From assembly GCF_020037015.1 (NCBI RefSeq), contig NZ_JAIQDE010000027.1, forward strand, positions 62,001 through 126,000: a stretch of DNA of 64,000 bases, given 5' to 3'. Numbering within the stretch: position 1 is the stretch's first letter; the number at the start of each line of letters is the position of its first letter. A program made the position numbers and the translations under genes. The notes beneath the pieces are model-generated. The model saw nothing but the letters and a program-made list of their open reading frames with translations. It was not told where the DNA came from and did no database searches. Source of the stretch: Corallococcus sp. AS-1-6 (GTDB lineage: Bacteria; Myxococcota; Myxococcia; Myxococcales; Myxococcaceae). Shown piece after piece: positions 1 through 8,453 of the stretch.

Positions 1-264
1 AAGGCGCTGGTGGGGATGATCGGCACCGAGTCTCGCACGGAGTACAGCGCCGTGGGGGAGGGCATGGGCGTGGCGGGCTGGCTGGCCTCCACCGCGGCGC
101 CGGGCCAGGTGCTGATGACGGGCAAGCTGCTGGCGGCCACCGGGGCCCGCTTCGACGTGATGCCCCTGGGCGAGCGGGTGGTGCGGCCGCCTCGCGACAA
201 GGTGGCGGTTTTCGAGGTGATTGAAGAGGACATGGGCATGCTGACCAACCCCGGTATCCGGTGA
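1..264 (+). CDS. C-terminal part of a class III adenylate/guanylate cyclase-like protein (5' end outside window)
   Basis: The frame is open from base 1 and ends at TGA 262-264, so only the last 87 residues are visible. The segment with GMIGTESRTEYSAVGEG matches the core of a class III nucleotidyl cyclase domain, and APGQVLMT fits the strand after it. In active cyclases the next helix carries an Asn and an Arg (VNxAxRL) that stabilise the transition state. Here the aligned stretch reads MGVAGWL, so both appear replaced. The protein may be a degenerate, non-catalytic cyclase domain or a diverged regulator. Family assignment is by motif only. Confidence 0.7.
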   Translation, partial: KALVGMIGTESRTEYSAVGEGMGVAGWLASTAAPGQVLMTGKLLAATGARFDVMPLGERVVRPPRDKVAVFEVIEEDMGMLTNPGIR

Positions 265-349
265 GGCGGCCGGCCCGGCCGGTTGACGGGTTGAAGCGGG
301 CCCCCTGCCCGGGGTTCAATGCGGTTTCCGTGGTGGACCCCCGCACCGC

Positions 350-3300
350 ATGAACTCTTCGAACCAGCCCGCCCGATTGCGGCCCTTCCGGCCGCAACCC
401 TTCGGCCGGTACACGCTCCTGTCGCACCTGGCCACCGGCGGCATGGGGGAGATCTACCTCGCCCGCCTGGAGGGCGCGCAGGGCTTCGAGAAGCTGTGCG
501 TCATCAAGAAGATCCTCCCGCAGTTCGCGGAGGACCAGGACTTCGTCGACCGCTTCGTGGGGGAGGCGCGCACGCTGGTGCGGCTGGGGCACGGCTCCAT
601 CGCGCAGGTGCTGGACATGGGCGTGCACGAGGGCGAGGCCTACATGGCCCTCGAGTACGTGGACGGCAAGGACCTGCGCAAGGTGGCCGCGCGCGTGCGG
701 GACCGGCAGACGCCGCTGCCGCTGACCTTCGTGCTGTATGTGATGGGCCGGGTGCTGGACGCGCTGGCGTACGCGCACCGCAAGCGGGACGAGGAAGAGA
801 AGGAGCTGAAGCTCGTCCACCGGGACATCTCGCCGCAGAACATCCTCATCTCCTACGAGGGGGAGGTGAAGGTCATCGACTTCGGGCTGGCGAAGAGCCG
901 GCTGTCGGCGGCGAAGACGAACCCCAGCATCATCCTGGGCAAGTTCCTCTACATGTCGCCCGAGCAGGCCCGGCACCAGCCGGTGGACCGCCGCAGCGAC
1001 CTGTACGCGGTGGGCCTGTGTCTCTACGAGCTCATCTCCGGCAAGAACCCCTTCGACGCGCTGCCCCCGGGCGAGTTGATGTCCGCGGTGGCGAACCCGA
1101 AGGTGGCGCCGCTCAGCGAGGTGGAGCCGCTGACGCCGCCGACGGTGTCGCAGTTGGTGGCGAAGGCGCTGGCGGTGGAGCCGGGCCAGCGCTTCCAGAC
1201 GGCGGAGGACTTCCGGGTGCGTCTTCAGGCGTGCCTGATGGAGATCGACACCAGCGCGGGACCGGAGAGCGTCAGCAAGTTCATGCGCGACCTGTTCTCC
1301 GCGGACTACCAGTCCGAGCGCCGCCTGCTGTCGTCCCTGCGCGAGGTGTCGCGCGACGTGCGCGGCAGCGGCACGTACGAGTCGCTGAGCCCCGCGCCGC
1401 GCCCGACGATGCAGGCGCCCGCGCTGCCGCCCAAGACCATCCGCCTGGATGGTCCGGTGGAGCCCCTGTCCTTCCACCCCACGCCCCGGAGCCGCGAGGA
1501 CGGCGGCGGCGCGCGCGACGACGGTGAGACGCGCCCCGGCGTGGTGGTGGACGAGTCCACGCGCCCCGCGTTCCCGGTGGAGGCGCTGGAGGAGGCGGCC
1601 CGCGCGAAGATGCGGCCCAGCCCCGCGTCGTCGGAGCCGTCGCCCACGGTGGAGGTCCGCCAGGACGCGATGGAGCGGCCCACCATCCTGGAGGGGCTGC
1701 CGGCCATCCGCACCGCGGCGGAGCGTGCGTTGGAGGCGCAGGCCCCGCTGACGGGCGAGCCCACCGCGCCCCGGGCGGACGCGCTGTCGGCCTCCGAGCC
1801 GCAGGCGGAGCCCACCGCGCCGCGCGCCACGTCGTTGCCGTACGCGGATCCGGGGTTGCCGTCGCGTGACGCGCCGCCGGTGCCGGACGTGCCGGTGTCG
1901 CGGCCGTACGCGGACGCGGGAGGGCGGGGCGCTTCGCTGCCCTTCTCCGATTCGGTGGGCCCGCGGGGTGTGCCGCCTCCGCCGATGGCCGTGCGGCCCG
2001 CGGATGGGCCCGTGCCCTTCGTGCCGGCGGATGCGTCGCGGCCGGTGGCGCCTCCGCCGATGCCTTCCTTCGACTCCGGACCGGGGCGGTTCGAATCGGC
2101 GGGTGAGTCGCTGCCGTTCATGGAGCCTCCGCCACCGCCGGACGACCCGTTCGACGACGAGGAGCTCCCCGAGAGCGACTATCCGTGGCCGGAGCCCCTC
2201 CCCGAGGGGGGCCGCTCCGCGGGAGCCGAGCTGCGCGCCGCGGAGGCGCGCATCCCGGAAGGTCAGCGCCCCACCGCCGCGATGCCGTCCCTGGCGTCGG
2301 CGCGCCCGGGAGTGACGACGCCGTCGAACGGCAGCCGCCCCGCGCCGTCGTCCCCGTTCGATGCGGCTCGCGAGTCGGAGCCCCTGCCGAGCTACGAGCC
2401 GGTGCGCGCGTCCGAGTCGTCGCGCGGCTTCGATGCGCCCCGCGCGTCGGAGTCGTCGCATGGTTTCGATTCGCCACGGGCGTCCGAGTCGTCGCGTGGC
2501 TTCGATGCGCCCCGGGGGACCGAGTCGTCCCGTGGCTTCGATGCGCCCCGCGCGTCCGATCCGTCCCGCAGTCTCGATGCGCCCCGGGGGGCCGAGTCGT
2601 CTCGCGGCCTTGATGCGTCTCGTGCTTCCGAGCCGTCCCGCAGCTTCGATGCGCCACGGGCGTCCGAGTCGTCGCGTGGCTTCGATGCGTCGGAGTCGTC
2701 GCGCGGCTTCGATTCGCCCCGGGGGGCCGATGCGTTGCGTGGCTTCGATGCGCCCCGTGCCTCCGAGCCCGCGCGTGCCGTGGAGGCGCGCATCCCGGAA
2801 GGCCAGCGCCCCACGGCCGCGATGCCGTCGCTGCCGTCCTCTCGCCCTGGCGTGACGACGCCGTCGAATGGGAGCCGGCCGGTGCCGGCGCAGGTGCCGC
2901 TGCCGTCGCACGCGGCGCCCACCATCCAGGTGCCCTCCATCCAGTCCTCCGGCCCTTCACTCTCCTTCGACGCCGAAGCGGACTCGCTGGACTCCGAGCC
3001 GCTCGACTCCGGCCCGGCTCCCCGGCCCACGATGCAGGACACGCGGCCTTCGGAGGACCTGGTCTCGGTGGATGTCCGCGCCCTGGAGGCGGACTCCAGC
3101 GTGCCGTACATCTCCGCGGAGCCGGACGACGCCCTGGTCGCGCGCGAGGGCGACGCGGACACGCACCCGCGCATCCCCATGCCTCGTGGCTCGCGCCGCG
3201 AGGAGCCCCAGGCCCGCGTCATGCTGGACGAGGCGCTGCTGCGCGAGACCTCCTCCTCCACCAGCAAGCGCGAGGCCGACACCGGCCCCACCGCTCCGTC

Positions 3301-4204
3301 CCGGGGCCGCACGGGCTCCCGGCGCGCCGTGCGCGGTTCGTCGCCAGGTACGCCGCCCCCGCGCCCCAGCACCGCGTCGAGCATGCGCGCCGTCACCCGC
3401 ACCCCCGCGCCCGCCGCGGATCCGGACGAGTCGTCCACCGCGCGCGCCACGCGCGACGACGCGACCCGGCGCAAGGCCATGCCGGTGCGGCCGGAGCCTT
3501 CGGAGCCGCCGCGCGCCTCACGGCGTGAGCCCGCGCCGGTCCGCAAGGGCGGCGGCCTGCGCTCCGCGCTGATGTTCACCCTGCTGATGGTCGTCGCGCT
3601 GTCCATCGTGGGCGCGGGGCTCTACTTCGTCCCCGAGCTGCGCGTGGCCGTGGGCCTGGAGCAGTCGCGCACGTTGACGCCGCCTCCGCCCACCCCGGTG
3701 CAGCAGCCTCCCACGCGGCCCGCGCGCGGGCGTCCGCCCCAGGACACGCCTCCCGCCCAGGACGTGGCCACGGCGCCCACCCCCGCTTCGGCCGAGTCCA
3801 CGTCGCCGTCCGCCGAGTCCGCGCAGGCCCCCACCGGGCCGGACACCGCGGAGCTGGATCCGGACGGCCTGCTCTCCCCGACCGCGCCAGCGGGAGGCAC
3901 GGCCGCTCCCGCCGCGAAGAAGGCGGCGCCGCCCCGCCCCGGAAAGCGCCCCCCCGCCCCGGTCCGCGCTCCCGTCAAGGAGAGCAGCCTCCCCCCGGAG
4001 CTGGAGAAGGAATGGACGCAGACGAAGGCGCTCTTCCGGACGCTCAAGAACAACCACGGCTGCGAAGCCATGTCGATGCAGTGCACCCTGTTCGACAAGC
4101 TGGCGGACGACTTCATCGTGGGCGGCAGTGAGACGCCGACCCTCAAGCAGGTGAAGGACCTGCACGAACAACTGAAGGTCGTGAAGCGCCGCCAGGACTA
4201 CTAG
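350..4204 (+). CDS. Membrane-anchored Ser/Thr protein kinase with repeat-rich linker
   Basis: This 1284-residue protein has an N-terminal Hanks-type kinase domain: glycine loop ATGGMGEIYLAR (29-39), Lys53 in VIKK, HRD at 157-159, Asn164, DFG at 177-179 and SPEQ of the activation segment near 201. The catalytic loop reads HRDISPQN, with Ser where most kinases have Lys, a form I recall as common in myxobacterial kinases. About 780 residues of low-complexity Pro/Ala/Ser linker follow, including 12-residue repeats. A single membrane helix lies near residues 1074-1096, and a short C-terminal domain is probably extracytoplasmic. The kinase domain would be cytoplasmic. Substrate unknown. ATG 350 is the first start before the kinase core. 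Confidence 0.93.
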   Translation: MNSSNQPARLRPFRPQPFGRYTLLSHLATGGMGEIYLARLEGAQGFEKLCVIKKILPQFAEDQDFVDRFVGEARTLVRLGHGSIAQVLDMGVHEGEAYMALEYVDGKDLRKVAARVRDRQTPLPLTFVLYVMGRVLDALAYAHRKRDEEEKELKLVHRDISPQNILISYEGEVKVIDFGLAKSRLSAAKTNPSIILGKFLYMSPEQARHQPVDRRSDLYAVGLCLYELISGKNPFDALPPGELMSAVANPKVAPLSEVEPLTPPTVSQLVAKALAVEPGQRFQTAEDFRVRLQACLMEIDTSAGPESVSKFMRDLFSADYQSERRLLSSLREVSRDVRGSGTYESLSPAPRPTMQAPALPPKTIRLDGPVEPLSFHPTPRSREDGGGARDDGETRPGVVVDESTRPAFPVEALEEAARAKMRPSPASSEPSPTVEVRQDAMERPTILEGLPAIRTAAERALEAQAPLTGEPTAPRADALSASEPQAEPTAPRATSLPYADPGLPSRDAPPVPDVPVSRPYADAGGRGASLPFSDSVGPRGVPPPPMAVRPADGPVPFVPADASRPVAPPPMPSFDSGPGRFESAGESLPFMEPPPPPDDPFDDEELPESDYPWPEPLPEGGRSAGAELRAAEARIPEGQRPTAAMPSLASARPGVTTPSNGSRPAPSSPFDAARESEPLPSYEPVRASESSRGFDAPRASESSHGFDSPRASESSRGFDAPRGTESSRGFDAPRASDPSRSLDAPRGAESSRGLDASRASEPSRSFDAPRASESSRGFDASESSRGFDSPRGADALRGFDAPRASEPARAVEARIPEGQRPTAAMPSLPSSRPGVTTPSNGSRPVPAQVPLPSHAAPTIQVPSIQSSGPSLSFDAEADSLDSEPLDSGPAPRPTMQDTRPSEDLVSVDVRALEADSSVPYISAEPDDALVAREGDADTHPRIPMPRGSRREEPQARVMLDEALLRETSSSTSKREADTGPTAPSRGRTGSRRAVRGSSPGTPPPRPSTASSMRAVTRTPAPAADPDESSTARATRDDATRRKAMPVRPEPSEPPRASRREPAPVRKGGGLRSALMFTLLMVVALSIVGAGLYFVPELRVAVGLEQSRTLTPPPPTPVQQPPTRPARGRPPQDTPPAQDVATAPTPASAESTSPSAESAQAPTGPDTAELDPDGLLSPTAPAGGTAAPAAKKAAPPRPGKRPPAPVRAPVKESSLPPELEKEWTQTKALFRTLKNNHGCEAMSMQCTLFDKLADDFIVGGSETPTLKQVKDLHEQLKVVKRRQDY
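2242..2885 (+). repeat. Coding repeats in kinase linker: two ~105-bp blocks enclosing a 36-bp tandem array
   Basis: Two nearly identical blocks of about 105 bp begin at 2242 and 2782, exactly 540 bp apart. Both encode EARIPEGQRPTAAMPSL followed by a RPGVTTPSNGSRP stretch. Between them, about 2395-2775, lies a tandem array of roughly ten imperfect 36-bp units encoding 12-residue repeats of the type FDAPRASESSRG. Units differ by silent and conservative changes, and one is shortened. All unit lengths are multiples of three, so the kinase frame stays open. Such an array is expected to vary in copy number between strains. Confidence 0.85.
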
Positions 4205-4238
4205 GCGCCCGCGAGGACGCCTTCTCCAGGGGCGTGCC

Positions 4239-4685
4239 TCAACGCCGGGTGCCCGCGTCCATCATCTCCAGGTCCGCGCCGGGCCCGGAGCCGCCCGTGC
4301 CCGCGTCGAGCCCGGAGCCGCCCGTGCCCTCCGAGGCCGTGCCCCGGTAGCTCTCCGCGAGCCCCGTGCCCAGCTCCCGGCTGCCGCCCGTCTGCTGCCC
4401 CAGGCCGGTGTTCCCCTCCATCCGGTTGGGGGCCGCGGTGCCGCCGCCCAGCGAGCTCCGGCTGTTGCTGTTGTAGGGCTTGCCGCCGCCCTCCTCACTG
4501 GAGGTGTCGCGCAGCGGGCTGCCCGCCCTTTCTCCAGCCGGTTCGGCGCGGGAACGGTGCTGGAGCTGGACGGGGTCCTGGAACGCTCGCGTCTCCTCCG
4601 GGGGCGACTCCTTGCCGCAGCCCCAGCCTCCCAGGGCGCCACCCACCAGCAGTCCCAACCCCACCGCGCGCTTGAAGCCCGTCAT
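4239..4685 (-). CDS. Small Gly/Ser-rich lipoprotein
   Basis: Predicted 148-residue protein. It begins MTGFKRAVGLGLLVGG and has a lipobox-like LGGWGC, so a lipidated Cys near residue 22 is expected after signal peptidase II. The rest is hydrophilic, rich in Gly, Ser, Thr and Glu, with no recognisable domain. The ATG at 4685 is preferred over an upstream TTG because GAGGGGG sits just before it. The gene converges with the kinase gene. Function unknown; probably anchored in the envelope. Confidence 0.72.
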   Translation of the reverse strand: MTGFKRAVGLGLLVGGALGGWGCGKESPPEETRAFQDPVQLQHRSRAEPAGERAGSPLRDTSSEEGGGKPYNSNSRSSLGGGTAAPNRMEGNTGLGQQTGGSRELGTGLAESYRGTASEGTGGSGLDAGTGGSGPGADLEMMDAGTRR

Positions 4686-4900
4686 GTGTTCCCCCTCGGG
4701 CGCGAGCAAGTCCGCGCCTGTCCGTCCGGGAAGTTAGGAACGCTGTCCCCCGGGGCCACCCACCCACGCCGACGGATGCTCGCCCGGTCGCCCGCCGGGC
4801 TCCGGGACGTGCCCGTGTTGACAAGACTGTCGCCCTGGCGGGAAACACCCGGAGCGCGGGACCCCTACGCCGTGCGTCTTCCCCCCGCCCCCGAGGCCGC

Positions 4901-7150
4901 ATGGTGCGCTACGCGCTCGCCATCTTCACCAGCGCCTTCCTGCTCTTCGGCGTCCAGCCGCTGGCGGGCCGCTACGCGCTGCCGTGGTACGGCGGCACGC
5001 CCGCGGTGTGGACCGCGTGCATGCTGTTCTTCCAGGCCGTGCTGCTCGCGGGCTACGCGTACGCGCACGCGGTGGCCTCCCGGCTGCGCCCGCGCGCGCA
5101 GGTCGCCCTGCACCTGGGCCTGCTGGTGGTGGCGCTGGCGGCGCTCGCGGCGCGGGCCTCGTGGACGGGCTCGCCGCTGGCGCCGGGGGACGGCTGGCGC
5201 CCCGTGGACGACCACCTGCCCGTGCTCCGGTTGATGCGGATGCTGGCCGCGACGCTGGGCCTGCCCTTCTTCGTGCTCAGCACCACCGGCCCGCTCGTCC
5301 AGTCGTGGTTCGCGCGCGCGCGGCCGGAGCGCTCGCCCTACGTGCTCTACGCGCTCTCCAACGCGGGCTCGCTGCTGGCGCTCCTGGGCTACCCGTTCCT
5401 CGTGGAGCCCTGGGTGGGCCGGAGCGCGCAGGCGTGGGGCTGGGCCGCGGGCTTCGTCCTCTTCGTCCTCTGCATCCTCGCCTGCGCCCGGGACCTGCTG
5501 CGCCGGGCCTCCGCGACGTACGCCCCCGAGTCCTCCACGAGCGCGAGCGCGGAGGCGGTCTCCGAAGAGGACTCCACGGCATCGGCGTCCCGGCGCCCGG
5601 GCGTGGGGCGCACGCTGACGTGGCTGGCGCTGAGCACGTGCGCGTCGGTGCTGCTGCTGGCCACGACGAACAAGCTCTCCCAGGACGTGGCGGCGGGCCC
5701 CTTCCTGTGGGTGATGCCGCTGGCGGTGTACCTGATCACCTTCATCCTGGCCTTCTCGCGCGAGTCCTTCTACGCGCGCACGCCGTACTCGGTGGGGCTC
5801 ATCGCCTCCGTGGTGCTGGTGACGTACGCGCACAAGGAGGGCCCCGCGCTGGGCCTGGGGTGGCAGGTGCTCTTCCACGCGTCCGCCCTCTTCACGGGCG
5901 CCATGGTGTGCCACGGCGAGCTGTACCGGCGCCGTCCGGCCCCGCGCTACCTGAGCGCCTTCTACCTCTGGGTGTCCGTGGGCGGCGTGCTGGGCGGCGT
6001 GTTCGTCAACCTGGTCGCGCCCGCCCTCTTCACCACCTACTGGGAGCACCCGCTGGCGCTGGCCGCGTGCTGCGCGGTGGCCTTCGCGGGGCTGATGCGC
6101 AAGCCGAAGGAGGAGACCGCGGTGGCGCGCGGGCAGCGCCTCTTTCGCGGGGCGCTGCTGGTGGGGGTGGCGGTGCACCTGCCGGTGCTCGTCCTCTCGG
6201 ACCTGGGGCGGGTGCGCTTCGCCGCGCGCAACTTCTTCGGCGTGGTGCGCGTGCTGGAGCTGTCCCCCAACGACCCCCAGCAGCACCAGTACGTCCTGCG
6301 CCACGGCGCCATCACCCACGGCTGGCAGTACATCCGCCCGGAGCGCCGCAACCTCCCCACGGCGTACTACACGAAGGACGCCGGCCTGGGGCTCGCGCTC
6401 GCGGAGCAGCGCCGGTGGCGGCAGGCGCTGGGGCTGCCCACCGGCCTGCGCGTGGGCATGCTGGGGCTGGGCGTGGGCAACAGCGCCACGCTGATGGCCG
6501 CCGGGGACGACGTGCGCTTCTATGAAATCAACCCCGACATCATCGACCTCGCCCGGGGCCAGGGTGGCTTCTTCAGCACGCTGACGGACACGCCCGCGCA
6601 CGTGGAGGTCGTGGAGGGCGACGCGCGCATCTCCCTGGAGAAGGAGCTGGAGCACGGCTCGCGCCAGTTCGACGTGCTGGCGCTGGACGTCTTCAGCTCG
6701 GACGCCATCCCGGTGCACCTGCTCACGAAGGAGGCGGTGGCGCTCTACCTCCAGCACCTGGCGCCGCACGGCGTGCTGGCGCTGCACATCAGCAACCAGC
6801 ACCTGGACCTGGTGCCCATCAGCCTGGCGCACGCGCGGGCCTCCGGCCTGGCCGCGGCGCTCGTCGCGCGCGACAGCGACGGCGACGCGGTGGCCAGTTC
6901 GTGGATGCTGCTGAGCCGGGACCCGGAGTTCTTCTGGGGCTCCACCTTCCACCAGGGCCGGGCGCGCGTGCGCCGGCTGGTGCTGCGCGGCGAGCCGGAG
7001 TACGTCTGGACGGACGAGCGCAGCAGCGTGCTCCAGGCGCTGCGTCCCATGAACCAGGGGCGCGCCGTCGCCGACCCGAACGTCGCGGACGCGCCCGTGG
7101 CCCCGCGGAGCCCGTCCGCGCCGCCCGTGGTCCAGCCCGCGTCGCCCTAG
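4901..7150 (+). CDS. Membrane protein with spermidine synthase-like (SAM-binding) C-terminal domain
   Basis: A 749-residue fusion. Roughly the first 440 residues hold many hydrophobic helices, beginning RYALAIFTSAFLLFGVQPL, interrupted by a charged Ser/Glu-rich loop near 210-225. The C-terminal part is a Rossmann methyltransferase/aminopropyltransferase fold of the spermidine synthase family: MLGLGVGNSATL near 520, an acidic strand end FYEINPDI, and LALDVFSSDAIPVHLL near 590. Such fused membrane spermidine synthase-like proteins are widespread, but few have a proven substrate, so polyamine synthesis should not be assumed. Its TAG stop overlaps the stop of the convergent next gene. Confidence 0.85.
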   Translation: MVRYALAIFTSAFLLFGVQPLAGRYALPWYGGTPAVWTACMLFFQAVLLAGYAYAHAVASRLRPRAQVALHLGLLVVALAALAARASWTGSPLAPGDGWRPVDDHLPVLRLMRMLAATLGLPFFVLSTTGPLVQSWFARARPERSPYVLYALSNAGSLLALLGYPFLVEPWVGRSAQAWGWAAGFVLFVLCILACARDLLRRASATYAPESSTSASAEAVSEEDSTASASRRPGVGRTLTWLALSTCASVLLLATTNKLSQDVAAGPFLWVMPLAVYLITFILAFSRESFYARTPYSVGLIASVVLVTYAHKEGPALGLGWQVLFHASALFTGAMVCHGELYRRRPAPRYLSAFYLWVSVGGVLGGVFVNLVAPALFTTYWEHPLALAACCAVAFAGLMRKPKEETAVARGQRLFRGALLVGVAVHLPVLVLSDLGRVRFAARNFFGVVRVLELSPNDPQQHQYVLRHGAITHGWQYIRPERRNLPTAYYTKDAGLGLALAEQRRWRQALGLPTGLRVGMLGLGVGNSATLMAAGDDVRFYEINPDIIDLARGQGGFFSTLTDTPAHVEVVEGDARISLEKELEHGSRQFDVLALDVFSSDAIPVHLLTKEAVALYLQHLAPHGVLALHISNQHLDLVPISLAHARASGLAAALVARDSDGDAVASSWMLLSRDPEFFWGSTFHQGRARVRRLVLRGEPEYVWTDERSSVLQALRPMNQGRAVADPNVADAPVAPRSPSAPPVVQPASP

Positions 7151-7920
7151 CGGCCCGGCCCGTCGGGGGGCGGCGGCGAGGGCTTCACGGTCAGCCGCAC
7201 GTCCAGCGCGGCCAGCACGCCCAGCACCGCGCACGGCAGCGCCAGCGTCACGGCCCCGTGGCGCAGGAACAGGTACGGGCCCAGCGTGGAGCCCCCGAGG
7301 AACGCCAGCGCCAGGCCCAGGTGCAGCCGCGTGCGCTCGAACTGCACGGCGGAGGGCAGGTCCCTCACGCGGCTCCACAGCCCCATCGCGCCTTCGCCGC
7401 GGATGCCGTCGCGCACCCAGGCCAGCATCTGCACCAACTGGATGCCGATGTCCGTGAGCAGCCCCGTCACGTGCGTGGTGCGCACCACCGCGCCGGACAC
7501 CCGCGTGACGAGCGCGTTCTGCAGCCCCATGGCGAAGGCGATGCCCCAGAGCAGCACCGGCGCGCGCGTGCCCGGCATGGACGCCATGCCCACGCCCACG
7601 CCGCCCAGCACCAGCACCTCCAGCAGCAGCGCGGCCACGTGCCGGCCCCGCGTGCGGTGGCGCGAGGCATCCAGGAGCCCCGTCGCGCAGAAGGCCCCCG
7701 CGACGAACAGCGCCATCAACTGCGCGGGCAGCAGCGCCGTGTCCCAGCGGCCCTGGGCCATGAACTCGCCCAGCATGGCCATGTTCCCGGACATGTGGGA
7801 CGCATGCGAGCCGAGCGCCACGAACCCCATGGCGTTGACCACGCCGGCCACGGAGGCCAGCAGGACGGCGAGGCGGGAGTAGGCACGGCGGGACTGGGGT
7901 GACGACTGGGAACTGAACAT
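7147..7920 (-). CDS. YoaK/DUF1275 family membrane protein
   Basis: About 257 residues with several hydrophobic segments and the family signature: VNAMGFVALGSHASHMSGNM near the N-terminus and AFAMGLQNALVTRVSGAVVRTTHVTG in the middle. DUF1275 proteins are small integral membrane proteins of unknown biochemical function, sometimes annotated as transporters. Start could be ATG 7920 or GTG 7935; neither has a strong ribosome site. Its stop codon shares bases with that of the convergent upstream gene, through a single CTAG. Confidence 0.85.
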   Translation of the reverse strand: MFSSQSSPQSRRAYSRLAVLLASVAGVVNAMGFVALGSHASHMSGNMAMLGEFMAQGRWDTALLPAQLMALFVAGAFCATGLLDASRHRTRGRHVAALLLEVLVLGGVGVGMASMPGTRAPVLLWGIAFAMGLQNALVTRVSGAVVRTTHVTGLLTDIGIQLVQMLAWVRDGIRGEGAMGLWSRVRDLPSAVQFERTRLHLGLALAFLGGSTLGPYLFLRHGAVTLALPCAVLGVLAALDVRLTVKPSPPPPDGPGR

Positions 7921-8040
7921 GACGGGCGGGCCCACCCTGGAAGAAGGGCGGGCCGCGCGCCCGGGAACGCTAGCACCCGGCGCCCCGGAGCGCGTGTCAC
8001 TCCGCCGGGGCGGACGGCCCGAGGCCAGCCCGGAAGCCGG

Positions 8041-8391
8041 CTAGCCCGGCGGCCAGTGCAGGGTGCGGCCCGCCAGCAGGTGCAGGTGGATGTGGAACAC
8101 CGTCTGGCCCGCGTCGCGCTGGGTGTTCATCACCACGCGGTAGCCCGTGTCCGCGAAGCCCCGCTCGCGCGCCACCTTCGCCGCGCCCATGTAGATGCTG
8201 CCCACCAGCTCCCGGTCCTCCACCGTGATGTCGTTCACCGTGGGGATGTGCTTGCGCGGGATGAACAGCACGTGGGTGGGGGCCTGGGGGTTGATGTCCT
8301 CGAAGGCCAGGCAGTTTTCGTCCTGGTAGACGACCTTCGCCGGGATGAGGCCATCGCGAATCTTGCAGAAGAGGCAGTCGGATTCGGGCAT
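8041..8391 (-). CDS. HIT family nucleotide hydrolase (HINT-like)
   Basis: 116 residues, the typical length of prokaryotic HinT. It has CLFCKI at 6-11 (C6 and C9, a zinc-type pair seen in many family members), His40 in PTHVLFIP, His48 in PRKHIP and the catalytic triad HIHLH at 100-104 followed by LLAGR. HIT proteins hydrolyse purine nucleoside phosphoramidates or aminoacyl adenylates in the cytoplasm. The gene is followed on its strand only by a short gap to the DUF1275 gene. Assignment to family is firm; the physiological substrate is not known. Confidence 0.95.
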   Translation of the reverse strand: MPESDCLFCKIRDGLIPAKVVYQDENCLAFEDINPQAPTHVLFIPRKHIPTVNDITVEDRELVGSIYMGAAKVARERGFADTGYRVVMNTQRDAGQTVFHIHLHLLAGRTLHWPPG

Positions 8392-8453
8392 GGCCGTGGC
8401 TTACCAACCCGCAGGTGGCGCAGGAAGGGTCTTCCGTGTCCCAACTGTCCCGC

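Noticed and set aside
2395-2775. Regularly spaced repeats as a CRISPR array
   Set aside because: The repeats are contiguous 36-bp coding units with no spacers and stay in frame with the kinase gene.
1306-3606. Several antisense open frames inside the kinase linker
   Set aside because: They mirror the repeats on the opposite strand and have no start signals or recognisable domains.
4865-7378. Long minus-strand open frame antisense to the spermidine synthase-like gene
   Set aside because: Arg/Ala/Gly-rich composition, no domain, and it crosses the ends of two recognised genes.
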